Part shown: piece by piece, positions 1 through 8,669 of the stretch
Numbering within the stretch: position 1 is the first letter of the stretch
Layout of the letters: each line of letters begins with the position of its first letter
Assembly (NCBI GenBank): GCA_003219695.1
Contig: QHQA01000045.1
Location: 1-34,551, forward strand
Reading direction: 5' to 3'
Length of the DNA: 34,551 nt
Source of the DNA: Verrucomicrobiota bacterium
GTDB taxonomy: Bacteria > Verrucomicrobiota > Verrucomicrobiia > Chthoniobacterales > UBA10450
Made by a program: the position numbers and the translations under genes
Notes under the pieces: generated by a model
What the model was told of the DNA's origin: nothing
Databases searched by the model: none
Seen by the model: only the letters and a program-made list of their open reading frames with translations

Positions 1-100
1 TAGGTGTCGAGGTGGGCGTCGCCGTGGGTGTGGCTGTAGGCGTGGGGGTTGCGGTTGGGGTCACAGTTGCCGTCGCCGTAGGCGTAGGCGTCGCGCCGGA
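1..100 (-). repeat. Low-complexity Thr-Pro/Ala-Thr coding repeat
   Basis: Degenerate hexamers coding for alternating Thr-Pro and Ala-Thr residues, read on the minus strand. This is the flexible linker that follows the kelch units in the gene above. Such linkers usually join a propeller or beta-repeat domain to a C-terminal anchoring or sorting segment, which lies outside the window. Confidence 0.7.
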
Positions 101-1879
101 TTGCGCGCAGTATCTCCCGCCGGTGTTGAAAAAGAGGTTGTAGGTGTGGTTGTACCCACCCCAAACGATCATTTCGCTGCCGGTCCACACCGCGAAGTTT
201 AATTGCTGAAGACTGTATCGCGGAAATGGCGCGTTTGTAGTGCTGGTGGGTGTCCAACCGTCGGTACCAGCGTTGTATCTCCCGCCTGTATTAAACTCGA
301 TCCCCGGGCAGCAAAAAACTCCGCCCCAGACGATCATTTCGCTGCCGGTCCACACTGCTGCGAGGGAGTCGCGCGGCGAGGGCGCGCCAATGGTGTTGGT
401 AGCCATCCAGCTATCCGCATCCGGGTCGTATCTGCCGCCGCTGTTTGTATCATTGAAAGTTGAATCTGTACCGCCCCAGACCATCATTTCACTGCCGCTC
501 CAGATTGTCGTGTGGCCCACGCGGCCGAGCGCCGCGCTGGCGGTGCTAGTGACCGTCCAACTATTGTTAGTGGGATCATATCTGCCGCCAGTGTTCAAGT
601 AGGTCGTATCGTTAGTTCCGCCCCAAATGATCATCTCACTGCCAGTCCACACTGCGCTGTGATCCCACCGCGGTTCGGGCGCGTTGATCGTGCTGGTAGC
701 TATCCAGCTATCCGTGCTTGGATCATATCTCCCGCCAGTGTTAAAATTCCCCTGGTTGTAGTTGTAGCCGCCCCAGACCACCATTTCGCTGCCCGTCCAT
801 ACCGCGGCGTGATGGACTCGAGCGGTGGGCGCGTTGGTCGTATTGGTAGGCGTCCAAGTGTCAGTCGTTGGATTGTATCTGCCGCCGGTATTCAAAAAGT
901 CCGTGCCATCACCTCCGGCCCAGATGATCATTTGACTGCCAGTCCAAACTGCCGTGTGAAGCCATCGGGCAACGGGCGCGTTGGTAGTGCTCGTCGCTAT
1001 CCAACTGTCGGTAGCCGGATCGTATCTCCCGCCGGTGTTGAAGAAATGGTAACCATTGTCAAGGAAAGCCCCTCCCCATATAATCATTTCACTGCCGGTC
1101 CATAATGCGGTGTGGCCATCGCGTGCGTCGGGTGCATTCACAGTGTTAGTAGCCGTCCAGGTGTCGTCCGTGCAGTCCGCGATAGGCGAGATTTCCGGTA
1201 GCGTGTAGGCAGGGGAGGTTGGCGACGTCGTTACGGTCAGCCACGGCTGTGCCGCGAGATTTGCAAAGGTAGGGGCAATTGACCTCAATCGCCTGGGCGC
1301 ATCAACAGAATAACGCGTACGCTCGGGCGATTCGGGTGAATCGCCGCTACCTGAACTCACTGCACACTCGGCTCGTAATTCAAAAAACAGGCGCTCCGCA
1401 AGAGCCGGCCTGGCGAGACACTCCGCCATCACAAACGGATCGTTTCCGAGCGTTTCAAACAGTTCGCGCAGCACTTCGGGCCGCCTCGTGTGAGCGGCCA
1501 TTCGCTCCATCTCGGCCTGAAGTTCGCTTGCAGTAATTGGCGATCCTCGTTGAGCGGCGACCAGCTGCGATTTGCGAATATAATCTTCCACTTTCTTTTC
1601 AATCCGACGCTGCGAAATGATCGCGTCTAATGGAGGCTTAGGCCCGGGATTCTCCTTGGGCCAGATGCGATGACGCCAATAGACTTCCTCAATGGCTCGC
1701 TGATACGCTACGCGCGCTGCAAAGGTCAGAGTTCTTTGAGAAACCTTCGCGTGCGCTTCAAGATGCAAGAAGGCCGGCGCTGTTCCCACTGCGATAAAAC
1801 ATCCAGATGCGCAAAGAAGCAGAGCCATTAAAGCGCGCAGACTCAAGAAAGCGCAGTGGGAAATGGATTTCTTTTCCAT
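1..1879 (-). CDS. Secreted kelch-repeat protein, C-terminus cut by the window edge
   Basis: Read on the minus strand from ATG at 1879; the frame stays open at every repeat checked down to base 1, so about 626 residues are visible and the C-terminus is missing. The N-terminus is a signal peptide (basic MEKK start, hydrophobic ALMALLLCASGCFIAVGTAP). Residues about 55-150 are charged and helical (YQRAIEEVYWRHRIWP, then RRIEKKVEDYIRKSQLVAAQ) and resemble SurA-N-type segments. From residue about 259 there are seven kelch-like units of 49-55 residues with cores such as VWTGSEMIVWGG and GRYDPATDSW, all in one frame. The visible end is a Thr-Pro-Ala-rich linker. Kelch units normally form a beta-propeller. 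I infer an exported or surface protein; substrate unknown. No clear Shine-Dalgarno precedes the ATG. Confidence 0.85.
   Translation of the reverse strand, partial: MEKKSISHCAFLSLRALMALLLCASGCFIAVGTAPAFLHLEAHAKVSQRTLTFAARVAYQRAIEEVYWRHRIWPKENPGPKPPLDAIISQRRIEKKVEDYIRKSQLVAAQRGSPITASELQAEMERMAAHTRRPEVLRELFETLGNDPFVMAECLARPALAERLFFELRAECAVSSGSGDSPESPERTRYSVDAPRRLRSIAPTFANLAAQPWLTVTTSPTSPAYTLPEISPIADCTDDTWTATNTVNAPDARDGHTALWTGSEMIIWGGAFLDNGYHFFNTGGRYDPATDSWIATSTTNAPVARWLHTAVWTGSQMIIWAGGDGTDFLNTGGRYNPTTDTWTPTNTTNAPTARVHHAAVWTGSEMVVWGGYNYNQGNFNTGGRYDPSTDSWIATSTINAPEPRWDHSAVWTGSEMIIWGGTNDTTYLNTGGRYDPTNNSWTVTSTASAALGRVGHTTIWSGSEMMVWGGTDSTFNDTNSGGRYDPDADSWMATNTIGAPSPRDSLAAVWTGSEMIVWGGVFCCPGIEFNTGGRYNAGTDGWTPTSTTNAPFPRYSLQQLNFAVWTGSEMIVWGGYNHTYNLFFNTGGRYCAQSGATPTPTATATVTPTATPTPTATPTATPTSTP
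160..1115 (-). repeat. Seven tandem kelch-coding units, 147-165 bp period
   Basis: The same block, coding for (V/L)WTGS-(E/Q)-MI-(V/I)-W, recurs with its central ctgcc (plus strand) at 177, 342, 492, 639, 789, 936 and 1092. Intervals are therefore 147-165 bp, all multiples of three, and the repeats stay similar at DNA level. They are coding repeats, not a CRISPR array. Confidence 0.85.
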
Positions 1880-2074
1880 CAATGACGTTTGCCGGATGCC
1901 GCGAACTCTAATTTCAGCAGCTCACAAATTTTTTGGTAACAACGCTCCATAAAATCATTGCAAGGAAAGGGAACGTGCATTCGCGGAGACACCGGAAATT
2001 ACGGCTGCGAAAAAGACAGGCGATTCCGGCGAAGCCAACGGGCGTGTTGTTGGTGACGCTCGTGGTTTGTCGAG

Positions 2075-2965
2075 CTAAGGACCAGTGGTCGCTGCAAGAT
2101 TAAGCTTGACGTTGTTCGTATCGTAAATAATTACCGGACTCCAGCCTTGGCCCGGCGGGAACGTAATTGAAACGCTCGAGAACTTGGTGTTGCCCAGGCC
2201 GTTATCCGCGTGCAAGAGCGTGTATGTCGTGCCAGGCGTAAAGGTGCCGGTCATCGTTACTTTCAAGCGGCCGGTCAGCGACGCTGCACCATTCGACACG
2301 TAAACATTGTCCGCACTGGCCGGTACAACGTTGGACTCCATGAGAGGGGCAGTGCCGAAGAAGGTGAGATTGCCGCCGATAGTGAGTCTGCCACCACTCG
2401 GCTCAATCGTGCCCTCGATAGTCGTTCCGTTGGTCGTTGTAACCGTGCCGTTACCCGTCAACGTGCCGGATTTGTACACGTGAACGTTCGCCGCGCTTAC
2501 AGTTCCGCTATTCGTAACGCTCAGGAGAGCGATCCCGCCCGGCGTACCGTTGTCCCCGCCCACGTCAAGCCGTGTGGTGACTGTGACGGTTGACCCATCG
2601 ACGGTCACTGTGCCAATCGAGGGCGACCCTGAAACGTTTTGGAGCGCGGCGATTGTCAGAAGTCCGGCAGTAACGTTGCCTTGGTTTGTGATGGTTAGGG
2701 TGCCTTCGCCATAAGCGCCGACCTCAACCTCGTTGGTGACGGTGAGGCTCCCACCATTGACGGATACTGTCCCGGAGTCCACCGCATCGTAGCCAAGAGT
2801 TAAATTGCAGGCCGCGGCGCCGGTGCTGCTTATGTTAGCCGTACCCGCATTGTTGATGTAAGCGCTGGTACCTGCGTTCGGTACGCCATTATTCCACTTG
2901 CCCGCGACGAACCAACTGCCGTTGCTGTCAGTCCAAGTCGTCGTCGGGATACAGTCCGCGGCCAC
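2075..2965 (-). CDS. Secreted beta-repeat protein (T5SS/PEP-CTERM-associated repeat type)
   Basis: 296 codons from a GTG at 2965. The product is rich in Gly, Thr, Ser, Asn and Val, with repeated beta-strand units such as VEVGAYGEGTLTITNQGNVT and LLSVTNSGTVSAANVHVYKS. These resemble the T5SS/PEP-CTERM-associated and autotransporter-associated repeats found in secreted beta-helical proteins. The region after residue about 230 (TGRLKVTMTGTFTPGTTYTL) resembles the closing part of such passengers. I see neither a C-terminal PEP-CTERM anchor nor an outer-membrane barrel. The start is doubtful: a good signal peptide lies in the same frame directly upstream (2966-3067), so the native protein is probably about 34 residues longer. 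Likely exported; function unknown. Confidence 0.75.
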   Translation of the reverse strand: MAADCIPTTTWTDSNGSWFVAGKWNNGVPNAGTSAYINNAGTANISSTGAAACNLTLGYDAVDSGTVSVNGGSLTVTNEVEVGAYGEGTLTITNQGNVTAGLLTIAALQNVSGSPSIGTVTVDGSTVTVTTRLDVGGDNGTPGGIALLSVTNSGTVSAANVHVYKSGTLTGNGTVTTTNGTTIEGTIEPSGGRLTIGGNLTFFGTAPLMESNVVPASADNVYVSNGAASLTGRLKVTMTGTFTPGTTYTLLHADNGLGNTKFSSVSITFPPGQGWSPVIIYDTNNVKLNLAATTGP

Positions 2966-3067
2966 CGCGACGGCAGGCGAGGCGCAAAGAGCTAAGGCGG
3001 TTATGGCAAGCAGAATTGCATTCCTGGTGAGTGTTCGCGGTGTTTGTGAAGTGGATTTCGTTTTGAT
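2966..3067 (-). other. In-frame signal-peptide sequence upstream of the usable start
   Basis: Codon by codon, the minus strand from 3067 reads IKTKSTSQTPRTLTRNAILL, then AITALALCASPAVA, then the GTG-initiated ORF, without a stop. That is a textbook signal peptide (basic n-region, hydrophobic core, Ala-x-Ala site). The frame is open up to a TGA further upstream but contains no ATG, GTG or TTG. The codon where related proteins would carry Met (M-KTKS) is ATC at 3067-3065. This suggests a start-codon change, a non-standard start, or a sequence error. The rest of 3068-3344 shows no gene. Confidence 0.6.
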
Positions 3068-3344
3068 GAGGAGTGAGGAGGTTTTATTTTCGTGTTGAAG
3101 GTTTTTGCTGCCGCTCGTTTTACTAAATCCGCGAAAAGAATGTCAAGGTTCTTCTGAGAAACTTTTTTGCGATGTAAATGTGGCCGAGCTATCCAGAAGA
3201 ATCTGAAACGAAAACCAAAGATCTTGTCACAAAACCCCTAGTTTAATGACTAAAGCTGTGGTCTTAGTCGCGAAATTAGATGATCGAACGGTTGAATCGC
3301 AAGATCGCGAAGCTCCCTTCCTGGCAGCCTGCGCTCCCGGCACA

Positions 3345-4505
3345 TCAGATCGCGGCGAGCGCGGTCTTCAAATCGTCAACCAAATCGCGGACATCTTCCA
3401 CGCCAACAGAAAGCCTGACCAGGGAATCGGTAATGCCCAGTTTTTCCCGTTGTTCCTCGGGCACGGACGCGTGCGTCATCAGTGCAGGATGATTGATGAG
3501 GCTTTCCACGCCGCCGAGGCTTTCGGCCAGCGCAAACAAGTGAGTATTTTCCAGAAAACGCCGCGTCCCGGCGAGGTCCGTCTCCAAAACGATCGTGACC
3601 ATGCCGCCGAAACCACGCATCTGTTCACGGGCGAGATCGTGCTGCGGATGAGATTTAAGGCCGGGGTAACTGACGGATTTCACTTTGGGCTCGTCCTCGA
3701 GCCAGCGGGCAATCTCCAGCGCGTTCGCGCAATGCCGTTCCATGCGAAGGGCGAGCGTCTTCAGCCCGCGCAATGCAAGAAAACTATCGAATGCGCCGGC
3801 GATGGCGCCCACAGCATTTTGCAGAAACGCGATCTTGTCCCCAAGCTCTTGATTCTCTCCGACCACGATGACGCCGCCAACCATGTCCGAATGCCCATTC
3901 AAATATTTCGTCGCGGAATGAACTACCATGTCGAATCCAATCTCGAGCGGCCGTTGAATCCACGGAGTCGCGAAAGTGTTGTCCGAAACCGAAATCAGAT
4001 TTTTCTCGCGAGCGATCTTGGCAATCCCTTCCAAGTCGATCAGCTTCAGGAGCGGATTGCTCGGTGTCTCGACCCACACCATTCGCGTGTTGGACTTGAT
4101 TTCGCGCTCCAGGTTTTCCGCGTCGGTGAGATCGACAAAGGTGAAATCCAGATTTGCGGAGCCACGGCGCACCCGCTCAAAGAGCCGAAACGTGCCACCA
4201 TAGACATCGTCGCTGACAACGATGTGGGAACCGCTTTCGAGCGCGTCGAGCGCCGTGGCGATCGCCGCGAGACCGGAAGCGAAAGCCCATCCCCGTGTCC
4301 CAGTCTCCAGATCGGCGATGCAACGTTCGTAGGCGCTGCGGGTGGGATTGATTGAACGCGCGTAATCGTAGCCTTTATGCTTTCCGGGGCTTTCCTGCAC
4401 GTATGTCGATGTGGCGTAAATCGGCGTCATGATTGCGCCGGTGGATGGGTCGGGCTGCTGGCCGGCGTGAATCACGCGCGTGGCAAGTTCATGCTGCTTT
4501 TTCAT
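3345..4505 (-). CDS. Cystathionine gamma-synthase / gamma-lyase family PLP enzyme
   Basis: 386 residues, the usual length for this fold-type I PLP family, which makes or cleaves cystathionine in the cytoplasm. Family marks: YDYARSINPTR near residue 46 (phosphate-contacting Tyr/Arg), SGLAAIATAL (77-86), WVETPSNPLL (144-153), SDNTFATP (174-181), and the Schiff-base lysine Lys200 in SATKYLNGHSD. Its ATG at 4505 lies 79 bp after a cystathionine beta-synthase gene on the same strand, so I favour the gamma-lyase role (reverse transsulfuration, cystathionine to cysteine) over methionine synthesis. Sequence alone cannot separate metB from mccB/cth. The gap to the upstream gene holds an inverted-repeat element. 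Confidence 0.9.
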   Translation of the reverse strand: MKKQHELATRVIHAGQQPDPSTGAIMTPIYATSTYVQESPGKHKGYDYARSINPTRSAYERCIADLETGTRGWAFASGLAAIATALDALESGSHIVVSDDVYGGTFRLFERVRRGSANLDFTFVDLTDAENLEREIKSNTRMVWVETPSNPLLKLIDLEGIAKIAREKNLISVSDNTFATPWIQRPLEIGFDMVVHSATKYLNGHSDMVGGVIVVGENQELGDKIAFLQNAVGAIAGAFDSFLALRGLKTLALRMERHCANALEIARWLEDEPKVKSVSYPGLKSHPQHDLAREQMRGFGGMVTIVLETDLAGTRRFLENTHLFALAESLGGVESLINHPALMTHASVPEEQREKLGITDSLVRLSVGVEDVRDLVDDLKTALAAI

Positions 4506-4516
4506 GGGCTGTTAAT

Positions 4517-4574
4517 GTAGCGCATGCCTCTGGCCTGCGATTCAAAAAAGGCACAAGCGAGACGCATGTGCTAC
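4517..4574. repeat. Intergenic inverted repeat between the two transsulfuration genes
   Basis: The ends are imperfect inverted repeats: gtagcgcatgc on the left and gcatgtgctac on the right, with a partly self-complementary middle. It fills most of the 79-bp gap between the beta-synthase stop and the gamma-synthase/lyase start. It looks like one of several REP-like families in this genome. Confidence 0.55.
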
Positions 4575-4584
4575 TACTTCCGGT

Positions 4585-5406
4585 TCACTGCTTGGGCATG
4601 TGCAACCGCAAATAGGAAAGCAGATCGGAGCGTGTGACGAGCCCGAGAAATTTATCGTCCTCCATCACGATGGCGACGCGTCCGCGGTCGAAGACATCTA
4701 GTAAATCTTTGATGTTCGCCCGAGGCGAGAGCGTTTCCAAATTGGAGGTCATGGCGGTTTTGACCGGGTCGTTAAAATGCGACGCGTCGCGGTGCACTTT
4801 CACCAGTACATCGGACTCATCTAGAAGGCCAATCGCGCGTCCATTGCGATCGACCACGGGAAGTTGCGAGACGTCGGAGTCGCGCATCCGTTTGAACGCC
4901 GTGAGCAATGTGTCGTCCGGCCCCACGGTAATTACTTCGCCGGCTTCGTAACGGTGTGAGATCAGATCGCTCAGATCGCCATGCGGCGGCCGGTGAATGA
5001 AACCCTGTTCTGCCATCCAAAAGTCGTTGTACATTTTTGAGAGATACTTGTTCCCGGTATCAGGAACCAAGCTGACAACGCGTTTCGGTTTGGTTTGTTC
5101 TCGACAATAACGCAGGGCAGCAGCGACCAGCGTCCCAGTGGACGAACCGCCAAAAATTCCTTCTCGTCGCAACAGCTCGCGCACAGTGGTAAAACTTTCC
5201 TCGTCATCAATTTCAAACGCGTCCGTGACCAGCGACATGTCGGCAATTTCCGGAACAAAATCCTCGCCGATCCCCTCGACGGCCCAACTGCCCGCTTCAA
5301 CCAGTTTTCCTGTTTTGACGTATTCGTAGAGAACAGAGCCCTTTGGATCGGCCAGGATGATTTCGATGCCGCGACGCGGCTTCACGCGGTTTGCGTTCAT
5401 GGGCAA
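4585..5406 (-). pseudogene. Cystathionine beta-synthase, C-terminal part (frameshifted, deleted)
   Basis: This frame holds the second half of a cystathionine beta-synthase. It has the end of the PLP catalytic domain (EIILADPKGSVLYEYVKTGK, EGIGEDFVPEI, DEESFTTVRELLRREGIFGG, then SSTGTLVAAALRYCREQTKP) and, from residue about 135, a tandem CBS-domain pair ending at LHMPKQ. Homology starts only after the first dozen residues; the ATG at 5406 falls inside the old coding sequence and is unlikely to be a native start. Relative to the N-terminal part the frame is shifted by one base. About 35 residues are missing between them, including the glycine loop (typically GVGSGGT) that binds the PLP phosphate. 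A working enzyme is not expected as written. Confidence 0.85.
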
Positions 5407-5899
5407 GCGGATTTGCGGGATTGCCGAACTGATTCGCGTAAAATCCGCCGGGAATCTCCTCGGCCAACCGCATCGCCATATCCTGGTAGTATTCGGGATG
5501 TCCGCGCGTCACGTCCGACCGCGTGATCCGTACTTCGGCTCCCAGCGCTTTCACGTGCGAGATTTTTTCCTGCGACATTTTGTCGGGAATCACCAAGATG
5601 ACGCGGTAACCTTTCGCGCCCGCGACGAGCGCGAGACCGAGCCCCGTATTGCCCGCCGTCGCTTCGATCACCACGCCGCCGGGCTCTAATTTTCCTTCTT
5701 CCTCGGCGGCTTCGATCATCGACAGCGCGATGCGGTCCTTAATCGAGCCGGTCGGATTTTGATTTTCCAGTTTGAGAAAAAGCTGGCACGGCCCGGTGTC
5801 GAACTGCGTGACTTCCACCAGCGGTGTGTCGCCGATAAGCGATAAAATTGCCGGCGGTTTATCGTGGCCAACCGACCGCGTTGGAAAGGTCTCCGTCAT
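5297..5899 (-). pseudogene. Cystathionine beta-synthase, N-terminal part (frameshifted)
   Basis: Starts at ATG 5899, six bases after the thioredoxin-like gene, so the two were probably cotranscribed. It has the fold-type II PLP N-domain: IGDTPLVEV, then KLENQNPTGSIKDRIALSMI carrying the PLP lysine, EATAGNTGLGLALVAGAKGY, and the end of the conserved block FGNPANPLAHE. After HE the frame turns into unrelated sequence (RKPREAASRHRNHPGRSKG) and stops at 5297. The next expected family segment (TTGPEIW...GVGSGGTLTG) is absent in all frames. The intact enzyme condenses homocysteine and serine to cystathionine. This may be a true pseudogene or a metagenome assembly error. Confidence 0.85.
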
Positions 5900-5905
5900 G
5901 AAAGC

Positions 5906-6409
5906 CTACTGGATGGGCGGTTCGCCTTTGTGCGACCACTCCGACTCACTATCTTCGAGAAATTGTTGGAGCACAGGAAAACGGACCTCGCCGTAATTTA
6001 ATGCGTAGCGAAGATCGCCGTCTTTGTAAATCCAAGTCGTCGGGATCCAGGACACCGGCAGGCCGGCAAGTTGGTTGATCTTGTTTTCACCGCGGCGCGG
6101 GCCGGGATCGGCGAGAATGGTCACGTTTGGCTGATCGGCAATGTTGAATTTTTTCAGCATCGCGCGCCCGTCTTCACCATTGTTCCAAACGGAAACAAAA
6201 TAAAATTTCACCTGCGGATTGTCTTTGATGATTTTGAGCCAGCCGCCGCTTTTTAGTTCCGCCTGGCAATTTGAACACCACGGCGCCCATAGATGGATGA
6301 CAGTGAGATCCGGTGATTTGATCGCAGCAAGAACGCTTTGCTCACCAGGAGATTCGGCGCGTAGTGTTGCTACCGCGAGCAACAGGATCGACAGACGCAA
6401 AATCCACAT
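5906..6409 (-). CDS. Exported thioredoxin-like (TlpA-type) protein
   Basis: I place the start at ATG 6409 (MWILRLSILLLAVATLRAES), which gives a clean signal peptide and has an AAGG just upstream; a longer TTG-initiated version begins at 6445. The mature part is a thioredoxin fold with HLWAPWCSNC holding the CxxC redox pair (Cys-Ser-Asn-Cys), VKFYFVSVWNNGEDG, and the conserved cis-Pro region near LPVSWIPTTWIYKDGDL. About 167 residues. Such proteins act outside the cytoplasmic membrane as thiol oxidoreductases; the partner is unknown. It is the first gene of the sulfur cluster, with the beta-synthase start six bases downstream. Confidence 0.85.
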   Translation of the reverse strand: MWILRLSILLLAVATLRAESPGEQSVLAAIKSPDLTVIHLWAPWCSNCQAELKSGGWLKIIKDNPQVKFYFVSVWNNGEDGRAMLKKFNIADQPNVTILADPGPRRGENKINQLAGLPVSWIPTTWIYKDGDLRYALNYGEVRFPVLQQFLEDSESEWSHKGEPPIQ

Positions 6410-6424
6410 CGGCCTTAAGATAGA

Positions 6425-6470
6425 GGGAAAACGCCGAACGCTCAACGCCTAACGCCCAACGTTCAATCTG
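6425..6470. repeat. Short degenerate direct repeats (aacgc-type)
   Basis: Tandem-like copies of a degenerate 8-10 base unit (cgaacgctcaacgcctaacg, then cccaacgttcaatc) directly upstream of the thioredoxin-like gene. They adjoin the inverted repeat at 6470-6585 and may be part of the same composite intergenic element. Confidence 0.4.
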
Positions 6471-6585
6471 TCATTCCAAGCGGAGCGAGGAACCTCACAT
6501 TCGAAGTAGCGCTCACACACCGCGTATCCAGCGTGATGCAGCATCGAATCAAACGGGTGAGACCCTTCGCTTCGCTCGAGATGAC
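6470..6585. repeat. REP-like long inverted repeat (about 116 bp)
   Basis: The left end gtcattccaagcggagcgag and the reverse complement of the right end (gtcatctcgagcgaagcgaa) match closely, and both continue into a ctcac. The element is therefore an imperfect palindrome with a roughly 55-bp centre. It contains no convincing gene. It lies between the divergent thioredoxin-like gene and rpsA, upstream of the S1 translation start. Confidence 0.6.
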
Positions 6586-6698
6586 GTGCGCCGGTAAACT
6601 GCGCACGGCAGTTGACCGACAGCACAAAAACGCCTACTATGGCACCCATTTCCGCTTCCGGCAGCCGCCGGATGCGCGCAGATCCACAGAGTGCCCGA

Positions 6699-6706
6699 AG
6701 GAGGCC
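6699..6706 (+). promoter_or_regulatory. Shine-Dalgarno that fixes the rpsA start
   Basis: GAAGGAGG lies 11 bases before ATG 6718 and is the only strong ribosome-binding sequence nearby. It excludes the upstream GTG at 6691. Confidence 0.7.
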
Positions 6707-6717
6707 TACTTACTTTT

Positions 6718-8466
6718 ATGATTCAAATGCAGGACGTGATGTCGAAGGCGATGCCCGACTTCCGCGAGGGAAGCATCGTGAAGGGGCGGATTTTGGAAAT
6801 TCGCCCGCGTGAAGTGCTCGTCGATGTCGGATACAAATCCGAGGGCGTCATTCCGTTAAGCGAATTTGAGGAGCCCGACTCGTTGGAAGTGGGCGACGAG
6901 GTGGACGTTCTGCTGGAGCGGCTGGAAAACGAAGAAGGCATGGTCGTTCTCTCGAAGGAGAAGGCCGCCTACCGTCAAAACTGGAACAAGATCGTCAGTG
7001 TTTTCGAAGGTGACGGCATGATTCGAGGCAAGGTGAAATCGGTGGTCAAAGGCGGGCTGATGGTCAACATCGGCGTTGAAGCATTTTTGCCGGCGTCCCA
7101 GATCGACGTCGTTCCGCCAAAAGATTTGCAGCAGTTCGTCGGCAACACCTACGATTTCAAAATCGTCAAGCTCAATGACGACCGGAAAAACGTGGTGCTC
7201 AGCCGGCGCGAAGTGATCGAGCAGGAGCGCAGCGAAAAACGCCAGAAATTCCTGGAGGGCGTAAACGTCGGCGACCGCGTCGTCGGCGCCGTAAAAAACA
7301 TCACCGACTTCGGCGCATTCGTCGACCTCGACGGCATGGACGGCTTGTTGCATGTCACTGACATGACCTGGGGCCGGCTGGGGCATCCCAGCGAGTTGCT
7401 CAAAGTCGGGCAGCAGATCGAAGTCGTCGTTCTCGACATCAACAAGGAGAAAGAGCGCGTTTCGCTGGGATTGAAACAAACGCAGAAGAATCCGTGGGAC
7501 CAGATCGAGGAACGTTTCCCAGCCGGTCACCGGATCAGAGGCAGGATCACGAATCTTGTTCCTTACGGCGCATTCGTTGAGATCGAGGAAGGCGTCGAAG
7601 GCCTGATCCATGTGTCCGAACTTTCGTGGACGAAACGCATCATGCGACCCTCCGACATTCTCAGTGTCGGCCAGGGAGTGGAAGCTGTGGTGCTCGGCGT
7701 GAACAAGGAGGAACAGAAAATTTCATTGGGCCTGCGCCAGCTCGAACCCAATCCGTGGGACGAGATCGAGAAGAAATTCACCATCGGCAGCCGGGTCAAA
7801 GGCACCATTCGCAACATGACTGCCTACGGCGCGTTCGTGGAGTTGGAGGAAGGCATCGACGGCATGATCCACGTGTCCGACTTAAGCTGGACCCGCAAGA
7901 TCAATCATCCCAGCGAGATGTTTAAAAAGGGCGACGAAGTCGAAGCCGTCGTGATCGACATCGACAAGGTGAACCAGCGGATCAGTCTCGGGATCAAACA
8001 ACTCACTGAAGATCCCTGGAAAACGATCGATGAGAAATACAAGATCGGCGACCTGGTTAAAGGCAGGGTGACAAAGCTCGCCAGCTTCGGCGCGTTTGTG
8101 CAATTGCAGGACGATATTGACGGGCTCGTCCACATCTCGCAGTTGAGCGAAGATCACGTGGCTAAAGTGAAAGATGTTCTCAAGGTCGGCCAGGAAGTCG
8201 AGGCGCGCGTGATCAAGGTGGACAAGGTCGAGCGCCGCATCGGACTGTCGATCAAGGCCGCCAATTATTCCGAAGAACAACTGCGCAAAGAAGTGGAGTC
8301 CTTCGACACACTGCGTCCCGGCGAAGACATGGTCGGCTTGGAAAAAGCTTTCGCCGCAGCCGAACAGGAAGAATATCGCCCCGGCGAAGCCAGGAAAGTG
8401 GCCAAGGCTGCCAAGGAACCGAAAGAGTCCAAAGGCGAATCAAAGAAAGAATCCAAAGCGGAATAG
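6718..8466 (+). CDS. rpsA: 30S ribosomal protein S1
   Basis: S1 binds mRNA and helps load it on the 30S subunit. I use ATG 6718 (MIQMQDVMSKAMPDFREG) because the strong GAAGGAGG at 6699-6706 lies just upstream; a GTG at 6691 would put that sequence inside the gene. Six S1 (OB-fold) domains follow in order: two divergent N-terminal ones (GSIVKGRILEIRPREVLVDV; GMIRGKVKSVVKGGLMVNIG), then four canonical ones with ITDFGAFVDL, LVPYGAFVEI, MTAYGAFVEL and LASFGAFVQL. The tail is rich in Lys and Glu. About 582 residues, near the usual 550-580. The upstream region holds an inverted-repeat element and no other gene. Confidence 0.97.
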   Translation: MIQMQDVMSKAMPDFREGSIVKGRILEIRPREVLVDVGYKSEGVIPLSEFEEPDSLEVGDEVDVLLERLENEEGMVVLSKEKAAYRQNWNKIVSVFEGDGMIRGKVKSVVKGGLMVNIGVEAFLPASQIDVVPPKDLQQFVGNTYDFKIVKLNDDRKNVVLSRREVIEQERSEKRQKFLEGVNVGDRVVGAVKNITDFGAFVDLDGMDGLLHVTDMTWGRLGHPSELLKVGQQIEVVVLDINKEKERVSLGLKQTQKNPWDQIEERFPAGHRIRGRITNLVPYGAFVEIEEGVEGLIHVSELSWTKRIMRPSDILSVGQGVEAVVLGVNKEEQKISLGLRQLEPNPWDEIEKKFTIGSRVKGTIRNMTAYGAFVELEEGIDGMIHVSDLSWTRKINHPSEMFKKGDEVEAVVIDIDKVNQRISLGIKQLTEDPWKTIDEKYKIGDLVKGRVTKLASFGAFVQLQDDIDGLVHISQLSEDHVAKVKDVLKVGQEVEARVIKVDKVERRIGLSIKAANYSEEQLRKEVESFDTLRPGEDMVGLEKAFAAAEQEEYRPGEARKVAKAAKEPKESKGESKKESKAE

Positions 8467-8669
8467 GCTCGCGAGTTTTGATCGCTGCGGAACAGTTGCC
8501 GACCTGACCGAGAATGAAAGCGGGCACAGCAGTGCCGCACTCGAAAAGGCGAGCGCATGATGTGCGTGGGATCGACGGTCATCCCGCGACTGCGGGAGAG
8601 TGCGGTAGCGCTATGGCGCTTTCAAGCTGGTCGGCTATTCGTGAATAAAGATCGCGGTACTCGCCGATA

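Noticed and set aside
203-1105. Several plus-strand frames across the kelch region
   Set aside because: They repeat with the kelch period and are the complement of the kelch-coding repeats.
160-1115. CRISPR-like periodic repeats
   Set aside because: The period is 147-165 bp, all multiples of three, and every unit is open in one minus-strand frame; these are protein repeats.
3246-4355. 369-residue open frame on the plus strand
   Set aside because: It is exactly antisense to the clear cystathionine gamma-synthase/lyase gene and has no family motifs.
6856-7611. 251-residue minus-strand frame inside rpsA
   Set aside because: Antisense shadow of the S1 repeats; codon pattern is set by rpsA.
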